Below, in pieces: positions 46,625 to 56,260 of a DNA stretch of 64,000 nt; the first letter of the stretch is position 1, and each line of letters starts with the position of its first letter. The notes beneath the pieces are model-generated. The model searched no databases. It saw only the letters and a program-made list of their open reading frames with translations, and was not told the origin of the DNA. Position numbers and translations under genes: made by a program. The stretch is from Bacteroidales bacterium (GTDB lineage: Bacteria; Bacteroidota; Bacteroidia; Bacteroidales; P3): assembly GCA_017616895.1 (NCBI GenBank), contig JAFZXE010000016.1, forward strand, positions 28,048 to 92,047, written 5' to 3'.

Positions 46625-47911
46625 TTGAATCGTTTTAAGTATCATATATTGCTGATTGCCGCCGTGCTTGTTTGTGGCGGTGTTTCGGCGCAGAGTGTCG
46701 AGAAGACGGTGAGAGAATGTAAACACGCCAAGATTAATCTCGCAGCCAACACTCTGAAATACGACACCGCCTCGTCGTCGATGAAGTCTTTCTTCGCCAA
46801 ATGGAACTCTCTGCAGCAGAACGGGCGCGGACGGTTGAGCATCATGCACATCGGCGGCTCACACGTCCAGGCGGGCACCATGAGCCATCGCATCCGTCGC
46901 CATCTGGTGAAAAGAGTGGGGGCGTCCGACCGAGGGCTTGTGTTCCCCTACTCGGCGGCCGCCAAATGCAACAACCCGGCCGACTACCGCATAAGCTGCA
47001 AGGAGAAGATGGGGTTGACGCGCAACGTATATAAGGAGCCGCAGAAAAAGCTGGGCTTGTGCGGCATCGCCGTCACCGCCGCCGACACCTTCTCGGTGAT
47101 ACGCTATTGGAACAACGACAGCACGATCGACTGGCATACCGACCGCATAGTGCTGCTCGGCTACTCGCCCGAAGGGGTGGTGCCGCTGCTGAGAGTCGAA
47201 GACCGCGAGGTGTGGCCTTCATACGTGGATGAGGAGACGCGCCGTTTTGTGTTTAACCTGCACAACGAGGTGGATTCGTTCGCTGTGGTGCTGAACTGCG
47301 ACTCGCTGCACACCTTCACCCTTACCGGCATCTATCTTGGCAACAAACGGTCGGGAGTCACGCTCCATTCGGTGGGTGTGAACGGAGCTGCGGTTCCCGA
47401 TTATCTGCAGAAATGCCCATTCCTTGCTGAAGACCTGAAGATGGTGCGTCCCGATATGGTGGTCTTCGGCATCGGCATCAACGACGCCGCCTCCAAAGAC
47501 TTCGACACAGCGGTGTTCCGCCAGAACTACCTCGCACTATGCAAAACCATACGCGAGGTGTCGCCCGACTGCGCTTTCGTCTTCATCACCAACAACGACA
47601 GCTTCAAGCGTGTGAAACGCAAAGTCTACCAGGTGAACCGCAACGGCCTGCTGGCGCGCGAGGTCTTCTACCGCCTGGCCAAAGATACCGACGGAGCCGT
47701 GTGGGATCAGTTCGAGATTATGGGAGGGTTGGAGTCGATGGACAAATGGCGGCTCGACAAACTTGCCCAGAACGACCGCATACACTTCACCCGCGCCGGC
47801 TACGAGCTGCTGGGCGACCTGTTTGTCGAAGCGTTTCTTAAAGCTGCCGGACAGAAAGCCGACTCCGCAAAAAAGCTCGACTCCGCAAAGTATTCGCCGA
47901 TAGACCGATAA
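46625..47911 (+). CDS. SGNH/GDSL-family hydrolase, exported
   Basis: A 428-residue protein starting with TTG, with a signal peptide ending at GVSAQ. The block I nucleophile region is IMHIGGSHVQAG near 65-76, and GIGINDAA near 278 is the block III-like region; the catalytic Asp-His pair is likely NDRIHFTRAGY near 385. It is followed by an MBOAT gene, the pairing used to O-acetylate exported polysaccharides or peptidoglycan (as AlgI/AlgJ or PatA/PatB). The glycan acceptor is unknown. Confidence 0.85.
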   Translation: MNRFKYHILLIAAVLVCGGVSAQSVEKTVRECKHAKINLAANTLKYDTASSSMKSFFAKWNSLQQNGRGRLSIMHIGGSHVQAGTMSHRIRRHLVKRVGASDRGLVFPYSAAAKCNNPADYRISCKEKMGLTRNVYKEPQKKLGLCGIAVTAADTFSVIRYWNNDSTIDWHTDRIVLLGYSPEGVVPLLRVEDREVWPSYVDEETRRFVFNLHNEVDSFAVVLNCDSLHTFTLTGIYLGNKRSGVTLHSVGVNGAAVPDYLQKCPFLAEDLKMVRPDMVVFGIGINDAASKDFDTAVFRQNYLALCKTIREVSPDCAFVFITNNDSFKRVKRKVYQVNRNGLLAREVFYRLAKDTDGAVWDQFEIMGGLESMDKWRLDKLAQNDRIHFTRAGYELLGDLFVEAFLKAAGQKADSAKKLDSAKYSPIDR

Positions 47912-47954
47912 ACCAACCACAACATTCACGCATTAACATATCCCGTCATACAAA

Positions 47955-49859
47955 TTGTTCCTTAACTATCTTACCGACCTCTTCGCCTTCGACAACTCCC
48001 ACCCGTTGCTCTTCACCCAGTTCAACTTCTGGGCTTTCTTTCTGCTGGTTTACGCTTTGTTCTGTGCGATAGTTGAAGCCGGCGGCCGCAAGCGCCCCTT
48101 CTCAAAGGGACGTCGCCTGATGCGCAACGGCTACCTCTTCCTCGTGAGCCTCTTCTTCTACTACAAGACATCAGGTCTCTTCGTGCTGCTGCTTATATTC
48201 GCCACCTTCGTGGGTTGGATACTCGGCATAAGGATGGACAAGCTGCGCACAGGCGGCAAACGCAACAGGGCCAAGGCGCTGATGATTCTCGGAGTGGTGG
48301 TGAACCTCCTGGTGCTCTCCTATTTCAAATACGCCTATTTCTTCACCGACATCTACAACACCGTCTTCCACACCCACTTCGAAGCCGTCAACATTCTGGC
48401 GCGCTGGTCGAACCATTTCACCGCCACCGCCCGCTTCGACGCTTCGGTGATACTGCTTCCCGTCGGTATCTCTTTCTTCACCTTCCAGAACATCAGCTAT
48501 ATCGTGGATGTGTATAAGGGCAAGGTGCGACATGCGTCAAACGTGCTCGACTTCGGCTTCTACACCACCTTCTTCCCGCAGCTCGTGGCAGGTCCTATCG
48601 TGCGTGCCGACCAGTTCATACCGCAGCTCTACAAGCCTTTCTTCCTCACACGCCGCCAGTTCGGCATCGCCCTTTTCTGGATACTCAACGGCTTGGCGAA
48701 GAAGCTCATACTCGCCGACTACCTGGCGGTGAACTTCGTTGACCGCGTGTTCGACAACCCGTCGCTCTACACCCCGTTCGAGAACTTCGCCTCGCTGCTC
48801 GTCTATTCGCTGCAGGTCTATGCCGACTTCTCTGGTTATACCGACATCGCCATCGGTGTCGCCATGCTGATGGGATTCTACCTGCCGCTCAACTTCAACT
48901 CGCCCTATAAGGCGACCAACCCCGCAGGCTTCTGGAAACGCTGGCATATCTCGCTCTCCAACTGGCTCAAAGACTACCTCTACATACCCATCGGCGGCAA
49001 CCGCAACGCCACCGTAGCCACCTACCTCATACTCGCCATAGTGATGGCGTCCGTCGGATTTATGGCCAACACCCTCGGGGTGTGGATAGCGATAGCTTCG
49101 CTGACTGTGGTGCTGGTGGCCGTCTATATCATCTTCCCGAAACACCGCCACGAGATGAACACCAACATCAACAACATGGACACCATGCTGCTGGGCGGCT
49201 TGTGGCACGGAGCTTCGTTCAACTTCATCACCTGGGGCGGACTCAACGGACTTGGCATCCTCGCCTACAAGTGGTGGAAAAAACTGGGTCCTTGGGCACG
49301 CATCATCGCCATCACGCTTGTCTTCATCGCCGTGTTCGACCTGCGGCTGGCGCTCCCGTCCCACACGATGAACTTCTTCCTTTACTTCACCGGCTTCGCC
49401 ACCATCGGCATACTCCTCGTCACCATCCCGCGACTGTTCAAAGTTCAAAATTCAAAATTCAAAGTTCAAAATTCAAAAATCACCACCGTCTGGAACACCC
49501 TCCTCACTTTCCTCTTCATCAGCTTCACACGACTTTTCTTCCGCAGCGGTTCCAACCTCAACCCCGCCGAAGCCAACGAGGTGGCGTGGCGTACGGCCAC
49601 CCAGATGGTCGATCAGATGGGTTCGCACTGGAATCTCGCACAAATTCCGCAGATAGTCGGTGCCTATTGGAATATTTTTCTCATCTTTGCAATCGGAATG
49701 GTTGTACATTGGCTGCCCGCACGGTTCAAGCGTCGCTACCGTCTCTGGTTCGCCTCGATGCCCCTGTGGCTTATGCTGATAGTCGTCGTCGCTGCGGTCT
49801 TTGTGCTCTACCAGTTCGTCACCGCCGGCCTTCAGCCGTTCATATATTTCCAGTTCTGA
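47955..49859 (+). CDS. MBOAT O-acyltransferase, AlgI-like
   Basis: A 634-residue membrane protein starting with TTG (FLNYLTDLFAFDNSHPLLF). It has about 12 membrane segments and MBOAT signatures: FFPQLVAGPIVRADQFIPQ, FWKRWHISLSNWLKDYLYIPIGG and the catalytic His in LWHGASFNFITWGGLNG near 416. It should pass acetyl groups from cytoplasmic acetyl-CoA across the membrane to the partner SGNH protein. Residues about 495-508 are encoded by a heptamer tract (49437-49478) and lie in a loop between membrane segments. Confidence 0.9.
   Translation: MFLNYLTDLFAFDNSHPLLFTQFNFWAFFLLVYALFCAIVEAGGRKRPFSKGRRLMRNGYLFLVSLFFYYKTSGLFVLLLIFATFVGWILGIRMDKLRTGGKRNRAKALMILGVVVNLLVLSYFKYAYFFTDIYNTVFHTHFEAVNILARWSNHFTATARFDASVILLPVGISFFTFQNISYIVDVYKGKVRHASNVLDFGFYTTFFPQLVAGPIVRADQFIPQLYKPFFLTRRQFGIALFWILNGLAKKLILADYLAVNFVDRVFDNPSLYTPFENFASLLVYSLQVYADFSGYTDIAIGVAMLMGFYLPLNFNSPYKATNPAGFWKRWHISLSNWLKDYLYIPIGGNRNATVATYLILAIVMASVGFMANTLGVWIAIASLTVVLVAVYIIFPKHRHEMNTNINNMDTMLLGGLWHGASFNFITWGGLNGLGILAYKWWKKLGPWARIIAITLVFIAVFDLRLALPSHTMNFFLYFTGFATIGILLVTIPRLFKVQNSKFKVQNSKITTVWNTLLTFLFISFTRLFFRSGSNLNPAEANEVAWRTATQMVDQMGSHWNLAQIPQIVGAYWNIFLIFAIGMVVHWLPARFKRRYRLWFASMPLWLMLIVVVAAVFVLYQFVTAGLQPFIYFQF
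49437..49478. repeat. heptamer tract inside the MBOAT gene
   Basis: Six units of TTCAAAR in exact phase (42 bp, a multiple of 3 and of 7). It encodes the heptapeptide FKVQNSK twice. Confidence 0.9.
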
Positions 49860-49860
49860 A

Positions 49861-51582
49861 ATGAAACCATCTGTCAAAATATCTTTATCACTTATCGCGG
49901 CCATCCTTATCGGCGGTTTGTGCTCGTGTGCCAAGCAGGGTTTCCCTTCGGGCGGCCCCGTCGATAAGCAGCCGCCGAAGGTCAAAGGTGTGAATCCCCA
50001 GAGCGAGACCACCAACTACTCGGCCAAGAAGTTCAAGATAGACTTCGACGAGTATGTCACGATGAAGGATGCCGACAACAACGTGCTCATCTCGCCCCCG
50101 ATGAAGGTGAAGCCCGAATACCTGATAAAAGGGCGCAGCGTGGTGGTGAAGCTGAACGACACGCTCACACCCAACACCACCTATCTCTTCCAGTTCAAAG
50201 GCGCCATAGTCGATTACAACGAGGGCAACCCCTTGCCGTCGTTCGAATATGTGTTTTCTACGGGCGACGCCCTCGATTCGATGACCATCGCCGGCAAGGT
50301 GGCCGACGCCCTGAAACAGGCTCCCGTCGAAAGCTCTGTGTCGGTGTTGGCCTACCGTATGACCGAGGAGAACGAAGCCTTGGGCGATTCTATCGTCGCC
50401 TTGGGCACACCTACCTATCAGACGCGCACCGCCTCCGACGGCTCGTTCCGCTTCAACTACGTGACTCCCGGACGCTACAAGCTCGTCGCCCTCGAAGATG
50501 CCGACAAGAACCTCAAATACTCGCTCTCCGAGTCGATAGCGTGGCTCGATTCCACCGTCGCAGCCTTGGATATGCCTAAACCTGCCGACACTACCCGCGC
50601 CGCTAACGACACCCTTGCCCCGAAGCAGGAGCCTGCGAAGGAGGTGGACGAAGAGAAAAAGAGCGAGCCCACACTCCTGATGTCGCTGAAGGAAAACCCA
50701 TCACAGCGCGTCACATCGAGCGCTTTCACCGCAAAAGGATGCCTCCAGGTGACAACACAGATGCCTATGGTGGCTCCCGTCGTCGAAGCCGACTCGCTGA
50801 TATGGACGCTCAACGCTGCGGGCGACACCCTGAGACTTTGGACGCTGCGAAGAAACCGCGACTCGGTGCATCTGGTGCTGCGCGACACAGCCACCTCCCT
50901 CGACGACACCCTCACCGTCAAGTACCGCGAACCTAAGAAGTCGAAACGCAAGAGCGACACCCCCGAGAAAGACCTGAACGTGGTGCGTTCGCTTGTAGCT
51001 TCTACACATCCCTACTTCGACACCATGAGAGTCGGCTTCGACGTGCCTGTCAATGGCGACACGTTCGATTCTATCCCCGTCATGAACCTCGCCGACAGCT
51101 CTTGGCTTTATGCCCGTATGACGCTCGACGATATCCGTTCTACTGGCGCCATCGTCGCCTACACCCCGTTGAAACAGGGCGAGAAATACAGGATAACCAT
51201 CCCCGCCGGCCTCTGCCGCGACCTCTACGGCCGTCCCAACGACTCTCTGGTGTTCACCACCACCGTCTCTTCGGCCGAAGATTACGCCACCCTCTCGCTC
51301 GAAATCAAAATCAACGGCACCATGACCCACCCGGTCGTCCAGCTGCTCGACGAGGGCGGCAGTATAGTGCGTCAGCAGGAGGTCTCGTCGGCATCGATGC
51401 GTTTCGACAACCTGAAACCCACCACCTGTCGCGTCCGCCTCTTCGACGACCTCGACCTCGACGGGAAATGGACCGCCGGCGACTACTATCTGCGCCGCCA
51501 GCCCGAGCCGGTCAGATACTTCTCCAAAACTCTCCAGCTGCGTGCCAACTGGGAGATGTACGAGACCTGGAATCTGGAGTAG
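49861..51582 (+). CDS. Ig-like (Big_5) domain lipoprotein
   Basis: A 573-residue lipoprotein, ATG 1 bp after the MBOAT stop. The lipobox is LCSC near residue 22. The N-terminal region (PPKVKGVNPQSETTNYSAKKFKIDFDEYVTMKD) is a bacterial Ig-like domain of the Big_5 type, and a DGSFRFNYVTPGRYKLVALEDADKN segment looks like a carboxypeptidase-regulatory-like fold. Proteins of this layout are common in Bacteroidota at the cell surface; function is unknown. Coupling to the acetylation pair is suggested by spacing only. Confidence 0.82.
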   Translation: MKPSVKISLSLIAAILIGGLCSCAKQGFPSGGPVDKQPPKVKGVNPQSETTNYSAKKFKIDFDEYVTMKDADNNVLISPPMKVKPEYLIKGRSVVVKLNDTLTPNTTYLFQFKGAIVDYNEGNPLPSFEYVFSTGDALDSMTIAGKVADALKQAPVESSVSVLAYRMTEENEALGDSIVALGTPTYQTRTASDGSFRFNYVTPGRYKLVALEDADKNLKYSLSESIAWLDSTVAALDMPKPADTTRAANDTLAPKQEPAKEVDEEKKSEPTLLMSLKENPSQRVTSSAFTAKGCLQVTTQMPMVAPVVEADSLIWTLNAAGDTLRLWTLRRNRDSVHLVLRDTATSLDDTLTVKYREPKKSKRKSDTPEKDLNVVRSLVASTHPYFDTMRVGFDVPVNGDTFDSIPVMNLADSSWLYARMTLDDIRSTGAIVAYTPLKQGEKYRITIPAGLCRDLYGRPNDSLVFTTTVSSAEDYATLSLEIKINGTMTHPVVQLLDEGGSIVRQQEVSSASMRFDNLKPTTCRVRLFDDLDLDGKWTAGDYYLRRQPEPVRYFSKTLQLRANWEMYETWNLE

Positions 51583-51597
51583 CCGTTGCAAAAGACA

Positions 51598-51623
51598 ATA
51601 AAACGAGCCTCGTGGCGTTTTAT
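51598..51623 (+). terminator. terminator-like hairpin
   Basis: ATAAAACG (51598-51605) pairs with CGTTTTAT (51616-51623) around a 10-base loop, between the Ig-like lipoprotein and clpP genes. Confidence 0.5.
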
Positions 51624-51662
51624 AACTCAGGAAATTAATAAAAAAACAAATACCCTTTCAAC

Positions 51663-52367
51663 ATGACAGAATTTGAGAAATTTGCCACCAAACACTGTGG
51701 CATCAGCAGCACAACCTACGCCAAATACACCGCAGCCGCCAACCGCGCCATCATGAGCGCCGCCCCGATGGCTTCGCTGACACCCTATATCATCGAAGAG
51801 CGCCAGCTCAACATGACCCAGATGGACGTCTTCTCGCGCCTGATGATCGACCGCATCATCTTCCTCGGCACCGCCATCGACGACTACACCTCCAACGTCA
51901 TACAGGCCCAGCTGCTCTTCCTCGAGTCGGTCGATAGCCAGAAAGACATCTCGATCTATCTCAACTCGCCGGGAGGCTCTGTCTATGCCGGTTTGGGCAT
52001 CTACGACACCATGCAGCTCATAAGCCCCAAGATTTCCACCATCTGCACCGGACTTGCTGCTTCTATGGCTTCTGTACTCCTCTGCGCCGGCGAGAAAGGC
52101 ATGCGCTCCGCTCTGCCTCACAGCCGCGTGATGATTCACCAGCCGATGGGCGGCGCCGAAGGTCAGGCTTCCGATATGGAAATCACCGTGCGTGAGATTC
52201 AGAAACTCAAGAAAGAACTCTACGAAATCATAGCCAACCACAGCGACAAACCCATCGAGCAGGTCGAGAAAGACAGCGACCGCGACCACTGGATGACCGC
52301 CGAAGAGGCGAAAGAATACGGCATGATTGACGAAGTGCTCCGCAAACGCGCTAATACCGAGGAATAA
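51663..52367 (+). CDS. clpP: ATP-dependent Clp protease proteolytic subunit
   Basis: A 234-residue ClpP with the catalytic Ser in [10 protein letters not shown] (near 135), His in [10 protein letters not shown] (near 160) and Asp in [14 protein letters not shown] (near 209). The N-terminus is about 30 residues longer than the E. coli protein, as is normal in this phylum. It forms the barrel that degrades substrates delivered by ClpX. It overlaps dut by one base. Confidence 0.95.
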   Translation: MTEFEKFATKHCGISSTTYAKYTAAANRAIMSAAPMASLTPYIIEERQLNMTQMDVFSRLMIDRIIFLGTAIDDYTSNVIQAQLLFLESVDSQKDISIYLNSPGGSVYAGLGIYDTMQLISPKISTICTGLAASMASVLLCAGEKGMRSALPHSRVMIHQPMGGAEGQASDMEITVREIQKLKKELYEIIANHSDKPIEQVEKDSDRDHWMTAEEAKEYGMIDEVLRKRANTEE

Positions 52368-52804
52368 TGCAGATAAAGATAATCAACCAGTCGCACCATC
52401 CGCTGCCGCACTACGAGACGGCTCAGTCGGCCGGCATGGACCTGCGCGCCTTCCTGCCCGACGGCCCGATAACGCTGAAACCGATGGAACGGGGCCTTAT
52501 TAAGACCGGTCTCTTCATGGAACTGCCCGCGGGCTTTGAGGCTCAGGTGCGTCCGCGCAGCGGCTTGGCGCTCAAGAAAGGCATCACCGTACTCAACTCG
52601 CCCGGCACCATCGACGCCGACTATCGCGGCGAGATATGTGTCATCCTGATAAACCTCTCGCAGGAGGATTTTGTCATCAACGATGGTGAGCGCATAGCGC
52701 AGATGGTGATAGCCCGCCACGAGCAGGCGGAGATAATAGAGGTAACCGAACTAACCGACACCGAGCGCGGCGCCGGCGGATTCGGACATACGGGAAAGAA
52801 ATGA
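52367..52804 (+). CDS. dut: dUTP diphosphatase
   Basis: A 145-residue trimeric dUTPase that hydrolyses dUTP to dUMP and keeps uracil out of DNA. The five motifs are complete: [36 protein letters not shown] and [10 protein letters not shown]. The ATG lies in the clpP stop codon and its own stop overlaps the next ATG (ATGA). Confidence 0.96.
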   Translation: MQIKIINQSHHPLPHYETAQSAGMDLRAFLPDGPITLKPMERGLIKTGLFMELPAGFEAQVRPRSGLALKKGITVLNSPGTIDADYRGEICVILINLSQEDFVINDGERIAQMVIARHEQAEIIEVTELTDTERGAGGFGHTGKK

Positions 52805-53955
52805 AAGTGGTTAGTGGTCGGTGGTCGGTGGTCGGTAGGCTGACGCAGAGTTTTATTCTCTGTTTTGCGCTGCTGACGCAGATGCTCTTTGTCTCGTGTG
52901 CCGACGCAAGACCTTCAGATGCTGCTCCACAGCGGTCGGCCACTCGGTTTCTGACGGGTGCCGAGGTGCTTATGGGAGACCTCTCGCAACTGGCTTCTTC
53001 CCGCGTCGCCGTGGTGGGCAACCAGACATCGGTCGTCGGAGCCACCCATCTTGTTGACACCTTGCTGGCCAAAGGCGTTGGCATAAAAAAGATTTTCTGT
53101 CCCGAACACGGCTTCCGCGGCACTGCGGCGGCGGGTGCCAAAGTCGATAACAGCACCGACCCCAAGACCGGCCTGCCCATCGTCTCGCTCTATGGCAAGA
53201 ACAAGAAACCCACGCCCGAGCAGCTGAAGGATATCGACGCAGTTGTCTTCGACCTGCAGGATGTCGGCTGCCGGTTCTATACCTACATCTCCACCCTCCA
53301 CTACGTTATGGAGGCTTGCGCCGAATGCGGAAAACCGCTTTTCGTGCTCGACCGCCCCAACCCCAACGGACACTATGTCGATGGCCCTGTGCTCGACACC
53401 GCCCGCTACCGCTCCTTCGTGGGCATGCATCCCGTGCCTGTCGTCTATGGCTTGACCATAGGCGAATATGCGATGATGATCAACGGCGAACGTTGGCTCA
53501 AAGGCGGTGCAAAGTGCGACCTCACCGTCGTCCCCATGCAGGGCTACAGGCGCGACAGCGTCGGATACATACTCCCCGTCTCCCCGTCGCCCAACCTGCG
53601 CAACGCCCATGCCATAGCCCTCTATCCGTCGCTCTGCCTCTTCGAGGGCACCAACTGCGGCGTCGGACGCGGCACACCCTCGCCGTTCGAGATAGTCACC
53701 TACGGCAGCGACACCCTCGACCTGCGCAACGAACCCGCTCCCTCGGCCTTCAGCCTCCGCTACCTTACCACCATGTACAAGCGCGTGCCCAAGGGCTCGT
53801 TCTACCTAAAGAGCAACTTCTTCGAAAAACTCGCCGGCAACGGCGACCTGCGCCGTCAGATAGAGGCCGGCATGTCCGACGAGGAAATCCGCGCCACATG
53901 GGAGCCAGCCCTCTCGGAATACAAGCAAATCCGTAGCCGTTATCTTATCTATTGA
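52801..53955 (+). CDS. DUF1343 protein, NamZ-like exo-muramidase
   Basis: A 384-residue lipoprotein (lipobox LFVSC near 33). The mature protein is DUF1343: [25 protein letters not shown], then [33 protein letters not shown] and the C-terminal [11 protein letters not shown]. Members known as NamZ (GH171) release N-acetylmuramic acid from peptidoglycan fragments, which suits wall recycling. The first 15 codons after ATG are a heptamer tract (52807-52841), making the signal peptide begin with [10 protein letters not shown]; no better start was found downstream. It overlaps dut by 4 bp. Confidence 0.85.
   Translation: MKVVSGRWSVVGRLTQSFILCFALLTQMLFVSCADARPSDAAPQRSATRFLTGAEVLMGDLSQLASSRVAVVGNQTSVVGATHLVDTLLAKGVGIKKIFCPEHGFRGTAAAGAKVDNSTDPKTGLPIVSLYGKNKKPTPEQLKDIDAVVFDLQDVGCRFYTYISTLHYVMEACAECGKPLFVLDRPNPNGHYVDGPVLDTARYRSFVGMHPVPVVYGLTIGEYAMMINGERWLKGGAKCDLTVVPMQGYRRDSVGYILPVSPSPNLRNAHAIALYPSLCLFEGTNCGVGRGTPSPFEIVTYGSDTLDLRNEPAPSAFSLRYLTTMYKRVPKGSFYLKSNFFEKLAGNGDLRRQIEAGMSDEEIRATWEPALSEYKQIRSRYLIY
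52807..52841. repeat. heptamer tract forming the NamZ-like N-terminus
   Basis: Units GTGGTTA, GTGGTCG three times, GTAGGCT. It begins 6 bp after the A of the ATG and is translated. Confidence 0.85.
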
Positions 53956-54887
53956 GCCGCATAGAGACACCCCTGCGTCGTGTCTCTCCGTTCCAGCTCT
54001 TTCTCCACCATCGCGCCTATCTCCTCGTTGCGTATGAGGCGTCCGTCGCTGCGTCGCCAGCTGCGTTCGGGCATCGCCTGGTATCTTGGCGGCACCTCGC
54101 CGGCGAACCGCTCTATCGCTATGTCCGGCCGCAGGCGCTCCACGATGTCGCACACCAGCGCGATATATTCTTCCAGCTCGAAAGCGTGTCCGCGCCGCTC
54201 CGGCGGCTCTTCCGCCAGCCGCGTCCCCTTGAGTATCTGCAGCTGGTGGAACTTCACCGTGTTTATCTGCAGCGTGTTTATTATCTCTGCCGACGCCCTC
54301 ATCTCATCGATGCTCTCGCCCGGAAGTCCCAGTATGAAATGGCCGCCGCAGTGAATCCCGTGTGCTGCGGTGGCTTCGATGGCGTGGCGTGTGGCGGCGA
54401 AGTCGTGTCCGCGCCCCACCAGCTCCAGCGTTTTGTCATAGCAGCTCTCTATGCCGTATTCCACGCCCACGAACCCGCGCTCCTTCAGCGAGGCGATATA
54501 ATCCAGCTTCTCGTCGTCTATGCAGTCGGGCCGCGTGCCGACTATCAAGCCCGACACCATCGGGTGGTTCAGCGCCTCCTCGTAGCGTTCCTTCAGCACT
54601 TCCAGCGGCGCGTAGGTGTTGCTGTAGGTCTGGAAGTAGGCCAGGTAGCAGGCACTCTTGCGGTAACGCCAGCGGTGGAACTTGATGCCCTCGTCAATTT
54701 GCTTGGTGATCGACTTCACCTCACGGCAGTACGAGGGGTTGAACGCCTCGTTGTTGCAGAACGAGCAGCCCCCGACCCCTTTCGTCCCGTCGCGGTTAGG
54801 ACAGCTGAAGCCCCCGTCGATGGAGAGTTTCTGTGCCCGTCCGCCGAAGAGCGTCTTGAAATAACTGGCGTAGGAATTATACCGCAT
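53949..54887 (-). CDS. TIGR01212-family radical SAM protein, YhcC-like
   Basis: A 312-residue radical SAM protein. The cluster-binding cysteines are spaced as [16 protein letters not shown] (near 28-43), the long first spacing of the YhcC/TIGR01212 family, followed by [10 protein letters not shown] and [12 protein letters not shown]. The chemical role is not established. Two ATGs stand in tandem (54890 and 54887); a TATCTTTG promoter box on the minus strand lies about 30 bp upstream. The 3' end overlaps the NamZ-like gene by 7 bp in convergent orientation. Its first 287 bp are duplicated at 56261-56547. Confidence 0.88.
   Translation of the reverse strand: MRYNSYASYFKTLFGGRAQKLSIDGGFSCPNRDGTKGVGGCSFCNNEAFNPSYCREVKSITKQIDEGIKFHRWRYRKSACYLAYFQTYSNTYAPLEVLKERYEEALNHPMVSGLIVGTRPDCIDDEKLDYIASLKERGFVGVEYGIESCYDKTLELVGRGHDFAATRHAIEATAAHGIHCGGHFILGLPGESIDEMRASAEIINTLQINTVKFHQLQILKGTRLAEEPPERRGHAFELEEYIALVCDIVERLRPDIAIERFAGEVPPRYQAMPERSWRRSDGRLIRNEEIGAMVEKELERRDTTQGCLYAAQ
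54601..54887. repeat. 287-bp direct repeat, copy 1 (in the radical SAM gene)
   Basis: This segment matches 56261-56547 with about 12 differences and no gap. It is the 5' part of the intact radical SAM gene. Confidence 0.95.
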
Positions 54888-54918
54888 CATGACCGCAGGT
54901 TGGTATCAAAACACAATG

Positions 54919-54926
54919 CAAAGATA
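54919..54926 (-). promoter_or_regulatory. minus-strand -7 box for the radical SAM gene
   Basis: TATCTTTG on the minus strand about 30 bp before the start. The duplicated copy at 56547 has no such box. Confidence 0.5.
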
Positions 54927-55018
54927 CGATTTCTAGCTGATTTCCGTGAGAAATGTTTACTGCCCGCCAATTAGGAGAGAAATAATCCAGATGGTTGAAG
55001 AAATCTTTCATTATTACA

Positions 55019-55060
55019 GACCGCTGACTGCTGACCGCTTTTTCAATATTCAATTTTCAA
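55019..55060. repeat. heptamer tract upstream of the ATPase gene
   Basis: GACCGCT, GACTGCT, GACCGCT pass in phase into TTTTCAA, TATTCAA, TTTTCAA. Two different unit types share one continuous 7-bp phase. Confidence 0.85.
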
Positions 55061-55117
55061 AACCAGTCTCAGTCCCACTTCCCATCAACAAAAAATTCAC
55101 AATAAAAAAAATGTGCG

Positions 55118-55125
55118 TATATTTG
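55118..55125 (+). promoter_or_regulatory. -7 box TATATTTG for the ATPase gene
   Basis: TATATTTG followed by C is a good TAnnTTTG match. It rules out the GTG at 55130 as a likely start, since transcription should begin near there. Confidence 0.5.
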
Positions 55126-55171
55126 CATTGTGAATTATTACGAAAAAAGTCGTAACGAAAAAATGCGTAAT

Positions 55172-56239
55172 ATGGAAAACCCTTTCAAATTCGGCACAAT
55201 CGTCGAGGAGGAATATTTCACCGACCGTGTGAATGAGGTGGCCTATATTAAAGAGTTTGTACGAAGTGCCAACCATCTGGTACTGATAAGTCCTCGTCGT
55301 TTTGGCAAGAGCAGCGTGGTGGCAAAAGCCGTAAAGCAGAGCGGTCGCAAGCATATCACGGTGAACCTTCAGCAAGCAACCTCCGTGTCCGACCTTTCGG
55401 CAAAACTGCTGCGTGAGTTTTTCAAGGTGCACCCGCTTGAACGCGTCCGTCACCTGATAACCCATTTCCGAGTCATCCCCACCCTCTCCACCAATCCCGT
55501 AACCGGAGCGATAGAGGTGTCGTTTCAGCCAAGCGCTAACGAGGTGATCTTGATTGAGGACGTGCTGACGCTCATCGAGCAGTCGCATACTGGGAACGAC
55601 CGTATGATTGTGGTGCTTGACGAATTCCAAGAGATAAAAGATCTGGCACCAAAACTCGACAAGCAGTTGCGCTCCATCATGCAGAACCACAAGAACATCA
55701 ACTATATCCTGCTTGGAAGCCAGGAGAGCATGATGACCGACATCTTTGAGAACAAGAAATCGCCCTTCTACCATTTCGGACAGCTTATGCGGCTGGGAAA
55801 ACTGCCGCGAGAGGATTTCCACCAATACCTCTCCGCACGGCTCTCAAGCATATTCCCCGACAGAAGCGACGAATTGGCCGACCGCATATTGGACTACACC
55901 AGCTGTCACCCCTATTATTCGCAGCAGCTCGCAGCCAACGTGTGGCAGATGGGAGTGTTGCAGCCGGGCCTTGAGAAACCTTTCGAAGCGGCAATCAGCC
56001 AGATCGTCACCGCACATGGGTTGGATTATGAGCGCCTGTGGATGAACTTCAACCGCACTAACCGTTGGATTCTAAAGACACTTGCCGCCAACAAGCCGTT
56101 GCAGTCGGGCGGACACAGCACCAGCACGATCTATAGTGCGCTGAAGCGTATGCAGAAAGACGGCTACGTCATCTACTCCGATCGCTACGAGCTCGAAGAC
56201 CCGTTCTTCCGCGAGTGGATTGCCGTCAACAACGAATAG
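55172..56239 (+). CDS. archaeal-type STAND-like ATPase
   Basis: About 355 residues from the ATG at 55172 ([19 protein letters not shown]). The P-loop is [11 protein letters not shown] near 41-51 and the Walker B strand [11 protein letters not shown] near 150. The sensor-like region LLGSQESMM and the C-terminal winged-helix-like part fit the archaeal ATPase (ATPase_2) group of the STAND superfamily. Such genes are often single, mobile-looking and of unknown function; roles in defence or regulation have been proposed for relatives. It stands alone between two copies of a 287-bp repeat. Another start at 55163 would add three residues. Confidence 0.8.
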   Translation: MENPFKFGTIVEEEYFTDRVNEVAYIKEFVRSANHLVLISPRRFGKSSVVAKAVKQSGRKHITVNLQQATSVSDLSAKLLREFFKVHPLERVRHLITHFRVIPTLSTNPVTGAIEVSFQPSANEVILIEDVLTLIEQSHTGNDRMIVVLDEFQEIKDLAPKLDKQLRSIMQNHKNINYILLGSQESMMTDIFENKKSPFYHFGQLMRLGKLPREDFHQYLSARLSSIFPDRSDELADRILDYTSCHPYYSQQLAANVWQMGVLQPGLEKPFEAAISQIVTAHGLDYERLWMNFNRTNRWILKTLAANKPLQSGGHSTSTIYSALKRMQKDGYVIYSDRYELEDPFFREWIAVNNE

Positions 56240-56260
56240 GCATCATTCCGCCTCACTTTT

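Noticed and set aside
55130-55171. GTG start of the ATPase gene at 55130
   Set aside because: Only 5 bp after a TAnnTTTG box, so it would be at or before the transcript start; the family N-terminus begins at 55172.
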